From NCBI GenBank assembly GCA_000697335.1, contig JNEM01008566.1:1-26011 (forward strand): a DNA stretch of 26,011 nt. Direction: 5' to 3'. The translations under genes were made by a program, and so were the position numbers. This DNA is from Conidiobolus incongruus B7586. Lineage: Eukaryota; Entomophthoromycota; Entomophthoromycetes; Entomophthorales; Conidiobolaceae. How positions within the stretch are numbered: the first letter of the stretch is position 1; the number at the start of each line of letters is the position of its first letter. The notes beneath the pieces were generated by a model. It was not told the origin of the DNA. It worked only from the letters and a program-made list of their open reading frames with translations, and did not search any database. Shown piece after piece: positions 11,750 to 22,690 of the stretch.

Positions 11750-11823
11750 TGATCTCGCTCAGATTCGAACTGAGGACCGTCTGTGTGTTAGACAGACGTG
11801 ATAACCAACTACACCACGAGATC
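11750..11823 (-). tRNA. tRNA-Val (anticodon AAC), copy 4
   Basis: Same sequence as the other three valine copies. On the minus strand a T5 run lies at 11745-11741, five bases past the discriminator. Transcription converges with copy 3. Confidence 0.97.
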
Positions 11824-12069
11824 TTGATCTTTAACAATCCGTGTAACCTTTGTGATCAGTATTAAGGAAAAAGTTTAACCATTTCACCTATTGAAATAGA
11901 TCATTTTAATAATTTCGAAAATTTTTATCAATTTTTATCCTAAATCGTATTATATTCATTTTCTATTGTACCTTCATTTATGTTCTTATATATTTCAATT
12001 CTTCTTTCAGTTCCTTATTTTCATTTTTAATTTTCAATCCTGAATTATCACTGATGTTCTTTTCGATTT

Positions 12070-12425
12070 TTTTATTAGTCACGACCGTATTTGTGGGAGA
12101 AGATAGTCATTTAGAGATTGAATCGGGAATCGCCAGTGGTAAACAATAATTACCAGAGTTAGGGGAGATTAATGGGGTTCACCAAATGAGGCGAAAATGG
12201 CTTGCTGCGAATAAAGTAAATACTCAATACTTTTGTGAGGGTTACGAGAAAACTTAGAGACTGGGTACTTTTGAAATGAAGATAAAAGAGATACGTTTAT
12301 TAGTTCGTTCGTGGTAATGTTATATTAGAGTTCAGGAAATGGGAGTTCTCCAATGTGACTTCTCGATCCAGTGTGGCAATCGCAGTTCCTTGAGTGATTG
12401 ACAAGGTTAATTCTCATCATTAGAT
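12070..12425. other. G+C-richer island of unknown nature (possible structured RNA or relic)
   Basis: About 350 bases with roughly 38 to 43 % G+C sit in spacer of about 15 to 20 %. All six frames are broken by stops within 25 to 30 codons, and no splice pattern gives a recognisable product. A long-range helix is possible: 12097-12102 plus 12107-12109 can pair with 12356-12364 (TGACTTCTC), leaving a four-base bulge. I compared it by eye with U1, U2, U4, U5, U6, U3, SRP, RNase P, RNase MRP and 5S and found no match. It could be an unrecognised non-coding RNA, a decayed gene, or part of an unknown repeat. Confidence 0.4.
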
Positions 12426-15316
12426 ATCTCTATTTTTAATTTAAATTCATTGAAAAATAATTATTATCAACCTTAATTTTAATTCAATAAATTTAATTTA
12501 TATTTTTTATATTTGTAATATCGTTTCTTTTTGAGTTAATAATTATTAAATTTCAAACTATTAAATTCTTATAAAACAAGTAAAATTTAAATATATTATC
12601 AATATATTTTTACATATATACTAATTATAAGTTTAAATCAATAATACTATATTTTTGTAATTAATATTTATTTCCATTATTATCTTATCAAAGCTCGAAA
12701 TTCAATAATTTATTTTTAAGATGAACTATAGTATTATTTCATTATTAAAAATAATATATTAAAATTTAAATATCAATTTAACAATTATATATATTAATAT
12801 ATACGTTATTATTACATGCATGGTTAATTATATTTCAAAAGTATTAAATATTATATAATATTCGTTAGAATATCCTAATAAAAAATTTGATCCATTATCT
12901 AAACATAGTAAAATATATTATTTTCCAAATTTATACTCATTGATTAATTTAATATAGCTCTGAATAGAGATTTAAACTATAAGTTATTTGATAGCTATTT
13001 CCTTAAATATTAATAAAAATGATATATATATTGACAATATTAGAGGACATTTATTTTTTTAAAGTTACTGAATTATTATCAAATTTGATATAATATATTT
13101 CTTCAATAATATATAAATAGTATGGTTGAATGGATATCTGTAAACTCTTTTATTTATAGTTAAAATTAAGTTTAAAATACAAAACTTACTCTAATATATT
13201 ACTAATATAATAAAAATTTTTATACATTAGTAATTTGTTTCAAATTCTCTTTTAAAATAAACTAATAATCAATAATTCAAAATACAATACATTAATTAAC
13301 ATTTATAGATTATATCTGAATATATATTATAATTATTAAAGTTTTCATAATATATATGCTAATTATATAATTAAACTAATTTTAAAATCTAAGAATTTTT
13401 ACAATATTTATAGTGTAATCTAATATTAAGAGTAATCAAACTTGATTTTGTTATATTTATTTTCATAATATCATTAAGTGATTATATTGATATCCAACTT
13501 ATTAGAATGGGAGTATAATTGTTATGTTCTAGAACAATAAATATATTTAAAATAATAATAATCAATACTTTAAAATTTAATTAATAAACATAATAAATAG
13601 ACTTTAAATATATCAATTTATTTTCTATCATTATAATATTTATTTATTTTTTACTTATTTTATCCAAAATTTATAAAAATTCAAAGAATTTTATAAAAAA
13701 TCCCAGATTTCCAAATTAAAGAGAACCAATTAAAGTTAACAGGTTTATAAGATAATTTTTAATTTAATTAAAACTCGGTTTATGGATCATAAATCATTTG
13801 ATTTGAGAAAAATTCTTATTTTAGTTTATAAAATTCAAAAGACAGTTATATTATTTCTTAGTATTTTATAGTTAAGTATTACTATCATTATTACTGTTTG
13901 AATTCAAATCGATTCTCAAAGGTATAATATTAACTTAATTACAAATTTTTGAAGAAAGAAGCGGAAAAAATGTTTGATAAACACGATTTAATATTCAGGG
14001 CCTGTATTAAATTAATTAATCAATTTTCCACTAAATAGTTATTTGTATTATATCTAAATATCCTAATTATTATTATGTAATGTTAAATATTTGTATTAAT
14101 CAATAACTAAATGTTAATTTCATTATTAATATATACAAAGAAGTTGGTTATTAGCTTTAATAGTGGTTATAAATCCTTATATTTCTATATCAATTTCTGT
14201 TGTAATTGGGGGTTTAATCCGAATTTATGACATTTAAAGGTACTCAATAACTATTTGTAAAAATAATTTATATAATAATAATAATAATAAATGAAATTGA
14301 ATTATATAGCTTCAGAGTTTAAACTATATATATGTAACATATCTGTTTAAAATATTTTTTTGAAATATATACATATTGATATATGTAAAATAATGAATTT
14401 AAAATCCGATTAAAATATTAAAGATTGAAAATTATAAAATTCGGAAAATTTTTTATAATTAATAAAAAATCACAATAATTGGATATGAATTTAAAAATAG
14501 TTTAATTTTCATATAAGTAGAGATAAAATCTATTTATTTTAAATTAAATTTGAGGTTATTAATCTTTGAATTATAATATAAATTAATGATGTAGTTTTTT
14601 ATATAAACTTATTTGGATACTTCATTTACATAGTTTTAACATTTTTAGCTTAAAATAATTATCAATGATTTTTAAAAATAGTATCAATTATTTATAATGA
14701 ATTATTAAATAAATAATTTATATTATATTCAATTATCTATAAAAGTTTTTATAATATAATAACTTGAATTTCTAATACCTAATTCATATTTTTAAAAAAA
14801 ATATCAATTAAAATATATTTATCGAATAATTAAAGTTCTAATTACATAAAAATCCACTAATTTAAATAAAAATAGAAGAAAATTAATATAAATTTGATTG
14901 CATAATATTGTTAACATTTCACCATATAAAATTAATACTCAATTATATCAATGTTCAATTATCACAATTAATTCCGGATGTCTTATTGATACCAATATGT
15001 AAAATGGCATTTCATAGTTTTTGAAGTGCCTTTAGATGGTTATAGTACTTAGATAAATGACGATTTAATAATCATTAATATGTAAAGCTTGAGTTAATAA
15101 ACTGAAATTTGATAATTATTTTTTTTCAAAATATTGTTTTTTTTAAAACAATATATTTAATAATATAATAGAATAAATTATTAGAAATAATTTTTATTTA
15201 GATTGAATAATATTATATAATTAAATAATTTCTGATACATTTTTTTGATTTAGATGTCATAGTAATAATTGAATAAATACTTTTTTGGTGGTTTTTTTGG
15301 CTCAGCTTAAAAACCA
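12426..15316. other. Large gene-free A+T-rich block
   Basis: Nearly 2.9 kb of uniform A+T-rich DNA with no reading frame of note, no tRNA and no terminal repeats that I can see. It contains the 3' end of the P450 gene at its right edge. Confidence 0.6.
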
Positions 15317-16819
15317 TTAGTAAGATGCTGGTACTCGGGGTGTGAATACTAATTGATAGGGAAGCGGTGATCTAACACTACCACCTCCGCCTATGTTAGT
15401 TTCTGAGTTGATTTGAGCCCAATCAATGGGTTCAAAGTCAAAGTTCTTAATCAAATTGGAGAGAATTAGGAACATTTCCATCTTGGCCAATTGCTCACCA
15501 GGGCATCTTCTCTTACCAATGCCAAATGGAATCAATTCAGATCTCATTGATAATTCACCATTCTTCAAGAATCTGGTAGGATCAAATTGATATGGATTTT
15601 CAAAGTACTCTTCATTATGGTGAATTGCATATACATTGGCAGCGATAAATGTATCCTTGGGAATTGTATGATCTCCAATGTGACAGTTGGAGCCAGCTAT
15701 GCGGAGTGTACTTCCTCCGAGTGTAGTAACACATCCCTTTCTCTGCACTTCGAGAAGGAAAGCTTGGAAGTAGTGCAATTTGTCACGATCTTCCCAAGTA
15801 ATCGTTTCTTTATTGAGGAGATCAAGTTCAGCGCGTACCTTTTGCAAAATGTGAGGGTTTTCGAGCAAGAAAATGAACGCCCATCTCATAGTTGCAGAGT
15901 TTGTTTCGGTTCCTCCCATGAGCAAATTGGCTAAACTCGCTGCGAGTTGATCGCGATCATAGTCTTCGTTAGCTTGCTTCAAGTAATTCATAGTATAGTT
16001 GTTTGTATTACTGACTGAGATTTCATTGTTCTCCAATTGTTTGATCCAGTTGTGAATTACTTGGAATAATTGTGTGAAATGACTATCGATTTTATCTTGG
16101 ATATCATTGAATCCTAGGAAGGGAATTTTTTCAAGGAAAGGGAAAGAAGTGAGCCAGGAAGCGTGGTTTGAGAGAGTCAAAACTGATTTCAAATTCAATA
16201 AAAGTTGCTGGAATAAAGGATCATTCCACTCGAATTGGAAACCAAAGAGAGTATTAACCATAATATTATTGAGAGCGGGATTGATAACAGAGATCAAATC
16301 AACAGGGTTACCAGACTTGATATTTTCAGTGATCAATTTGATTTGGCTCAAGATCATATTCTGAGCATTTTCCCTACCAAGTATGTCTTTCAAGAGCTTG
16401 ATATTCAACTTCTTAACTTGGTGCCAATTTTCACCACTATTGAATGTAATTCCCTTAGATTTGAAATGTTTCTTAAAGACTTTGGGCTCGTACCGCAAAT
16501 TGAATTCCTCCAAGCTATACAGTTTTTTAACCAAACTGAATTCCGAAATGACCACCATTGACTTCATTCCCATTTGAATATTCATAACATCTCCATAAAG
16601 TTTACTCCAAACACTTAATGCAACATAAGGGAAGTCTCCTAAGAAGGGAAGATGACCAACAATTGGAAGGCGGCGATTAGGTGTTGGCAATGGGCTTGTG
16701 TCTGTGAGATAAAACACAAAAACAAGAATTGAAACAAGAATAATGATGCTTGAATAATCAAGCTTGAAATTGATCAATAATTCTGACATATTTAAGATAC
16801 TTTGCTGATATTGAATCAT
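15317..16819 (-). CDS. Cytochrome P450 monooxygenase (microsomal type)
   Basis: A single uninterrupted frame encodes 500 residues, the usual P450 length. A hydrophobic anchor (about residues 23-40) is followed by the proline-rich hinge PLPTPNRRLPIVGHLP, which points to ER membrane anchoring with the catalytic domain in the cytosol. The I-helix oxygen-binding motif is GGTETNS (302-308), with Glu and Thr in place. The K-helix ExxR is EVQR (357-360), the PERF-like segment is FDPTRF (412-417), and the heme loop FGIGKRRCPG has the iron-ligand Cys439. All catalytic hallmarks are present, so the enzyme should be active with a P450 reductase. The overall look (HNEEYFENPYQFDPTRF, the CYP2-like motif spacing) resembles the CYP2/CYP17-like branch, but neither family nor substrate can be assigned. 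Met11 is an alternative start. It lacks introns, unlike most protein genes in the window, and stands alone in about 6 kb of empty DNA. Confidence 0.95.
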   Translation of the reverse strand: MIQYQQSILNMSELLINFKLDYSSIIILVSILVFVFYLTDTSPLPTPNRRLPIVGHLPFLGDFPYVALSVWSKLYGDVMNIQMGMKSMVVISEFSLVKKLYSLEEFNLRYEPKVFKKHFKSKGITFNSGENWHQVKKLNIKLLKDILGRENAQNMILSQIKLITENIKSGNPVDLISVINPALNNIMVNTLFGFQFEWNDPLFQQLLLNLKSVLTLSNHASWLTSFPFLEKIPFLGFNDIQDKIDSHFTQLFQVIHNWIKQLENNEISVSNTNNYTMNYLKQANEDYDRDQLAASLANLLMGGTETNSATMRWAFIFLLENPHILQKVRAELDLLNKETITWEDRDKLHYFQAFLLEVQRKGCVTTLGGSTLRIAGSNCHIGDHTIPKDTFIAANVYAIHHNEEYFENPYQFDPTRFLKNGELSMRSELIPFGIGKRRCPGEQLAKMEMFLILSNLIKNFDFEPIDWAQINSETNIGGGGSVRSPLPYQLVFTPRVPASY

Positions 16820-19800
16820 TATTTAAAACGTATTATATTATATTAATTGGTATGATATAATATTCCAACGATTCCCTCAGTTTATATATCATATCCCTAA
16901 AACCATTTTGACATCCAAAAATGCTACAATATTACAAATATTCCAAGAATTTTTTTTCATAATTTATTAAAAAATTACACTAAAAAACCTGTAATCAATA
17001 CGGGGATTTTAATATATTAAACCGATACAGATTGGTTTTTTATTATCACTTTTTTTATATTTAATTTTTACGAGTTTTACATAATTATTCATCGGAGAAC
17101 CTATTTCCTAATTGAATAATAGGTGAAATTTACATAGGTTAAATTTTAATATTGTGAAAAGTTAACAAATATTTTACACAATTTAGTCAATTTAAATTGA
17201 TTTAATATGGAACACTATTGAATTTTGGACTGTTTTTTAGGATTAAATAAGTTTAAAAATCAACCATATCATTTTTATTTTTTCGAATTATCTGATCTCA
17301 TTTTATTGTTATATACCTTTTTTATTTATTAATTAATTTATATTTAATATGAATAATTTAATTTAAAAAGATTTTTAAAGAAACTTCTAGGAAAAAAATT
17401 GAAACTTAGAGTTCTGATTATTTGCAGATGCATACTATAATATATATAATCATTATTTCTAAATTATTGTTATTTATTGGATGAATAATACCTAATAGCA
17501 TAAATAGAAAATAAGTTGGAAGATCATATATTGATATTCTTCTAACAGAACAGTTGACAATTCGCTAAAATTCTTTAATGCCTCACTAATCAGAAAAAAA
17601 ATATGCAAAATATGTCAAATTACTAGATATCTACATAATAAAAATAAAAAAGCTATAAACTTGATTTTTGAGATTATTTCTATAATTCAATTATATTTAT
17701 TTTATTTTTATTTTTATTTTTCAATTATCCATAAAAAATATTTTAATTTCACAATTTTAAATTGAATATAACTTTATAAGTAAATTAAGTTTTTAACTTG
17801 TATTAAATAATTTATGATTGAATATTAGTAATAATAATTAAAATTAATTATTAAAATAAAATTTTGGAATTATAATAAATTATTAGAGTTATGATATTTT
17901 AATAACTATTAGTTTATTAAAAATTAAATAATTTATAATCATATAATTTCCCCAACTATCATCCACTCCATTGATGATTTACTTGAATTCTTCGGGTAAT
18001 GTATTCTTATAACATATCAAACTTATATACATTTAATAAAACCAACTATTCCTCTTTTTGTAAGAAATAAATATTAGTATTACAAAGATATAAATATAAG
18101 TTATATTGATAATAATTACTGGTTAAATAAGTAAAAAGTGATTGTCCTAATGGATTACAAGATGACATTAATAATGTATCAAGTATAATATATCGTTATT
18201 TATTAGTTTTTGATATAGTATCATAGTATCATCCGCCATTACTGCTTAGACCATTATATTTCTTAATCTTTATTGTCTATTTTGAAATTGAAATAATATG
18301 TAATGTCATATTTCAATCAATTATATAATCAATAATTCCTTTCTTTAATAGATTTTAAATTATGATCAAATATTAATGACGAGTACTATAATTACAAGTT
18401 ATAATAGTACTTAAATGTCAGTTTAAGGAACTATTCAATGATGTAATAATAATAAACTATATTAATATTCTTGATTCAAATTAATTTCAAATTTTAATTT
18501 TAACATTTATATGATAATTTTATTGTATTAAATTTAACAATTATCATAGTTGTTCAATTTTCAATAAATTTATCTCTATTTTAGTGATAATTGTAAATTA
18601 TGATAATTCTTTTTACAAAAGCGATTTTTGGATTTAATAAATTATATTAGGCAAAATAATTATCTTTTATATAATATAATTTAAATTAAAATTTAGTAAT
18701 AAATCTTTATAAAATTTTATCCAATATTTATAATTAATAAAAAAAATGTCATTTTAAACTGTTTTCTGCTTTAATTTTTATATATGATATTATATTGATC
18801 AGTAGATTATTAAATTAATTTATTTATAACTATATTTAGATAAATTAACAGAATACAAGTAAGATTATTAAATTATTATAGATAATTCTACAAGTTACTT
18901 GAATTTATGAATAAATTAAAACATAATTATAATGAAATATTACTCAACATTTAAATTAGAATTATATTAAATACAAAAATTAATGAATAATTTTAAATAT
19001 TCATGATATAAGCCCGATTTTTTAAATCATACAAGCTTAATATCATTGTAATCATTAAATTAATGGTAAATCTATTTATTAAATAGTGTCCTATATTCAA
19101 TGATCTTTAAGTATAGATATTCAATATATTAATAATTTTATTATTTTTCATTTTTAAGATCAAATTATTTTAAAATCTTCAAATTTAAATTACACTTGTA
19201 TATGCGTATAGTTACTTTGATCATATTAATACAATATAAAGAATTTTGAATTATTGAACATATATAATAAAAACATTTAAAAATGAAAATCAATTCATTT
19301 TAAAATATAATACACTCTGTAATAGTTCTTAACATTATTTATTAAATTATATAATAATTTTTAAATAAAATAATTAAAAATAATTTAATTTTATTTGTTT
19401 AATATAATTTCAAAATTGAAATCATCTTTTGTTAAATATAAAATATTGATTTATATATTTACTAATTAATAAGAGTCTATTATAATATTATTAAATTTAT
19501 AAATATACTATAATTTATAATGAAAATACTAGTATTCTTTCATTAATTTACAATTGAATTTTAAATTGGATTCTCCAAAATACTAGTAATTATATATAAT
19601 TTTATATAGAATAAAGTTCTAATTTAAAATTATCACAAGAAAATCCTTTTCAATATTACACATTTATTTAAAAATAGTTAAAATTGAATATTTAAAATTA
19701 TGGTCAATTAATATTATACATTGATATAATTAAATTTACATTTAATCAACTTTAAAACAAAAAAGATGAAGTTTTATAAGCATATATTTAAAATTTTTAA

Positions 19801-20060
19801 ATATTGATAACTATAAAACTGATGAATTAAAATTTGAAATATATTCAATTGAAATTTCAAAGTAACAAATTATATAAAAAGAGTTGAGATATTGGTTAAT
19901 CGTCCTCAGTATTATAAACAATTACTCAATAAAAATATAGAATATAGAAATATTACATAAAATATGATTGTATATATGTAATTGAATTATTTATTTAATT
20001 GAAAGAATATAAAAGTTATATCTTGTAGATAATGAAATAAAAATAATTACAAGCAAATAG
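16820..20060. other. Large gene-free A+T-rich block upstream of the P450
   Basis: More than 3.2 kb with no credible exon, RNA gene or mobile element. The first few hundred bases should include the P450 promoter, but no motif stands out. Its right end is the terminator side of tRNA-Pro copy 1, with a T5 run on the minus strand at 20043-20039. Confidence 0.6.
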
Positions 20061-20132
20061 GGGCTCGACTGGGAATCGAACCCAGGACCTCTCCCACCCT
20101 AAGGGAGAATTATACCACTAAACCATCGAGCC
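20061..20132 (-). tRNA. tRNA-Pro (anticodon AGG), copy 1
   Basis: On the minus strand the acceptor GGCTCGA pairs with TCGAGCC, the anticodon stem-loop is CTCCC-TTAGGGT-GGGAG with anticodon AGG, the T arm is CTGGG-TTCGATT-CCCAG and the discriminator is C, as in other eukaryotic tRNA-Pro. There is no intron. The sequence is identical to the copy at 24705. A T5 run lies 18 bases downstream. Confidence 0.97.
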
Positions 20133-20168
20133 TTATAAATTAATATTATCACTATATTATTTCATTAT
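20133..20168 (-). promoter_or_regulatory. Conserved 5' flank of tRNA-Pro copy 1
   Basis: The 36 bases directly upstream of the gene match the 36 bases upstream of the other tRNA-Pro (24669-24704) at 35 positions, whereas the 3' flanks differ. It contains a TATA-like stretch (GATAATATTAATTTATAA). It may be an upstream Pol III promoter element, or the edge of a recent duplication. Confidence 0.55.
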
Positions 20169-20219
20169 GATTTTTTATTTCAATATTAATACCTTGATTA
20201 TATTGCATGTCTTTTAGAA

Positions 20220-20545
20220 AGTAGACATTTAATAAAGAATACGTAGATTCGATAAATCCGCTCAAGGACCCATAAAGAGATACTTTAAATTATTATATTA
20301 AATTATTAATGTGTAGACCTTGGCCCTGATCGAGATGATCCCTGAGTGAATGGGTGCCCAGTGACTATTTTATAGTGTGGTTAGTCCTTTGCCAATGTGT
20401 TTAAATTCCAATTACTGTCATAGTCTGGTATTTTGTATTGTGCAAGGATTGTGCCTAGTATTTATGGGTGGATTATATTCGGAATCATGACGGACGGTTA
20501 AAGTTGAATGGCGAGCGGACCTCCCGATCCGCGACACTATAATAA
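20220..20545. other. Second G+C-richer island of unknown nature
   Basis: About 320 bases at up to 45 % G+C, set in very A+T-rich spacer between tRNA-Pro copy 1 and the OTU gene. No open frame longer than a few dozen codons and no known RNA family is apparent. Structure is suggested by a hairpin, GCGGA (20515-20519) with TCCGC (20528-20532). A competing long-range pairing is also possible between GAGCGGA (20513-20519) and TCCGCTC (20257-20263). The two pairings are mutually exclusive. A stable non-coding RNA or a decayed sequence are both possible, and the strand is unknown. It shows no obvious similarity to the island at 12070. Confidence 0.4.
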
Positions 20546-21230
20546 CCAAAATTCAATATTTATTCATTATAAACAATTTGATTTTTCAATCAATAATTTA
20601 ACAATCTATTTCATTAACAATCCAATAATATTTTTGACAAATACCTACACCAATTCTTAATTTAATATTGCTCAAATTTTATAGTGTTTATGATTTAATA
20701 TCCTTTTCAGACTGTCAAATTCACTTCATATATATTTTTTGAAATACATTTAAAATATGAATTAATAATCAATTTTCATTAAATTTTTCAAATTTGGTAA
20801 CAAATTATAATGAATAACTATATGGGTAAATTGCGGTAATACATTATATTTTCATATTTCAAATTAACTCAAAATTATTTTAATTAAAATTCTATGGTCC
20901 CATACAAAATAATTAATAATAAGAACTCTTCATAAACAATTCACCTACTCAATAATCCACTCATACTACCATCTAGTTATTATATAGTAATTTAATAGGT
21001 TTTAGACTTTTGTGGAAATAAACTAATTTTAAAGATTTGAAGAAATATTACCAATTATGGTAATGGCAATGTCATTTCAAATTTAGGAATAAGTGATAGA
21101 ATTGATGGGATATTTGTCAATAAGCTTCAAAACATGTAATCAATTGGTCAAAATAAGGTATTTTATAGTTATTGGAAAAATTTTAAAACTTTATTTTGGT
21201 GACGAGGATTGTCTGGATAATGATAATTTA
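20546..21230. other. Spacer downstream of the OTU gene
   Basis: A+T-rich. The right part is less biased and may be the 3' untranslated region of the OTU gene, which ends at 21231. A plus-strand frame at 21093-21329 overlaps the OTU gene end and looks like a chance frame. Confidence 0.45.
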
Positions 21231-22568
21231 TTAAATTCTGATATAATTTACATTATCCATAGGTTGAGGTATCGTAACGGTTGGCGATGTCATCTTTGTG
21301 GTAACTTTGCTCACTTTGCCTCTCTTTGATTTTTTCTCCTTCTTAGCCTGTTTTTTGGAGGGTTTAATGAAGGTCGAAAGATCAATAGTAGTCGTGGGTT
21401 CATCCTTATTATCTTCATTGGATTCCAAATTCAAATCGTCAAGTTTAATATCACTCACAGATGCTTCTTGTTCAATCTCGGGTTGTGCTGGTGGGGGAGT
21501 GGGTTCTTTGGGTTTCTTCAACATTTCGGCAAATGTTGGCGTTTTGTTAGCTAATTCGCGTTCGTATAATATCTCTAATACTTTGTCAACGTCGCCACCG
21601 TTACTAATTAGTAGTAATTTCACTTCGTCGTCTATTTCAAAATCTTGGTAGTCTTGGAGACGTTTTAAAGCTTTGCTTAATGTTGTATTATTCGTAATAA
21701 ATTCGTCAATTTCTGAGGTAGTAGGCTAAGTTTAAAGAATTAGTAATCAATTTTAATTGAATAATTAATTGGTGTTACTTTGTGTTCGATTTCTGGCAAT
21801 CCCTCCATAGGTCCATCAAATTTTCTAATGGAACTGTAATGTTCCCAAGAATGATACCTAAAACAATGTAAATAAACAAATAAAAAGATTGAACTAATAG
21901 TTCAAATATCTTACGCAATATGCAATATGGGGAAAAATTTAAACACCTTCTCGCCACTTTGGTCTAATCCCAGAGTAGTTGGCTCAATCTTCATCACATT
22001 ACCATCATCATTATAAATATGAATAGACACTTTAAACAAATTAGCGAACGCTACCAATTCCAACTGACCGCCATAAGTTCCATCCATTTTCATATTTTCA
22101 ATTTGCTCTTCGAAGCTACCTTCATCTGAATTGACAAATGGTTCAAAATGTTCGCTGTGTTTCAACATATAGTCACAGACTTTCTCTCTATATTCCTGAT
22201 GTTTGTGGTCGCTGCCCTCCAATTGGTCGCTTAGGGCACGGAACATGCAATTGCCGTCTCCCTCAATGTATTTTATTCTCAGGCCCATAGGTTTAAGAAT
22301 GTGGTAGAAGTCTAATTCGCAATCCTTTTTTAAAAACAGTTAATTTTTATTTATTATTATATGGTGATATGGTTACTTGTAGAGTGAAATCTTCGCTACT
22401 AACAATATTTTTTTTCTAAATATTAGTGAATAAAATTGATAATTACTAGTCATTGCAATGTATTACTTTAGATTTATTATTTTTGTTATTATTATTACTA
22501 TTATTATTCGTATTATTTTTTAATTTTTTAGGTGATTGATTATTTTCTCTAGATTTCTTTTTTGCCAT
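21231..22568 (-). CDS. OTU-domain cysteine deubiquitinase (OTUD3-like)
   Basis: Five exons (22568-22467, 22415-22377, 22324-21915, 21857-21779, 21725-21231) give 374 residues, with introns of 51 to 57 nt. The N terminus is basic and asparagine-rich (KKKSRENNQS, then an Asn run). The OTU domain spans about residues 50-205. The catalytic loop is EGDGNCMFRALSDQ, with Asp70 and Cys73, and HIAYHSWEHYSSIR supplies the catalytic His190. GSFEEQIENMKMDGTYGG and QLELVAFANLF are further OTUD3-type blocks, although the family's usual Trp in DGTWGG is Tyr here. Residues 242-266 (DDEVKLLLISNGGDVDKVLEILYER) resemble a UBA-like helical pair. A proline, acidic and then lysine-rich tail follows. Family members cleave ubiquitin chains in the cytosol or nucleus. 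The start follows ORC5 by 122 bp on the same strand. The final few codons could be altered by a further small exon. Confidence 0.88.
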
Positions 22569-22690
22569 TTTTGATAATTATTAAATAATAATTAATTAAA
22601 ATAATAAATGCTAAAATTCAATTGAAAATTTTTTTATATCAAGTATATTTATTAATTATTATGGGATCGAAATTTAAAATTTTATCATTT

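Larger units (their letters stand above)
11431..11823. repeat. Inverted pair of tRNA-Val genes
   Basis: Copies 3 and 4 form 73-bp perfect inverted arms around a 246-nt centre. The flanks outside the tRNA bodies are unrelated, so the repeat is confined to the genes themselves. Confidence 0.9.

Noticed and set aside
11431-11823. Inverted tRNA pair as ends of a transposon
   Set aside because: The arms are complete tRNA genes with their own terminators. The 245-nt centre has no coding sequence and no target-site duplication is visible.
12070-12425. Telomerase RNA, SRP RNA or RNase P RNA
   Set aside because: No CUAACCCU-type template, no SRP GNAR/AGCAG helix-8 motif and no convincing CR-I/CR-V pair could be found.
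15587-16577. Several plus-strand frames of 64 to 115 codons
   Set aside because: They lie antisense to the P450 and have no features of their own.
20220-20545. Identification of the island as U3 snoRNA
   Set aside because: A GATGATC box C-like stretch and a GTCTGG near box D drew attention, but box A, box B and the correct spacing are missing.
21231-21250. Extra terminal exon for the OTU gene beyond a GTAAAT donor near the stop
   Set aside because: The implied intron would be about 39 nt, shorter than every other intron in the window.
21093-21651. Plus-strand frames of 78 and 117 codons
   Set aside because: Both overlap the OTU gene's last exon on the opposite strand. Their content (Ser- and Leu-rich runs) is what antisense of a Lys/Glu-rich tail gives.
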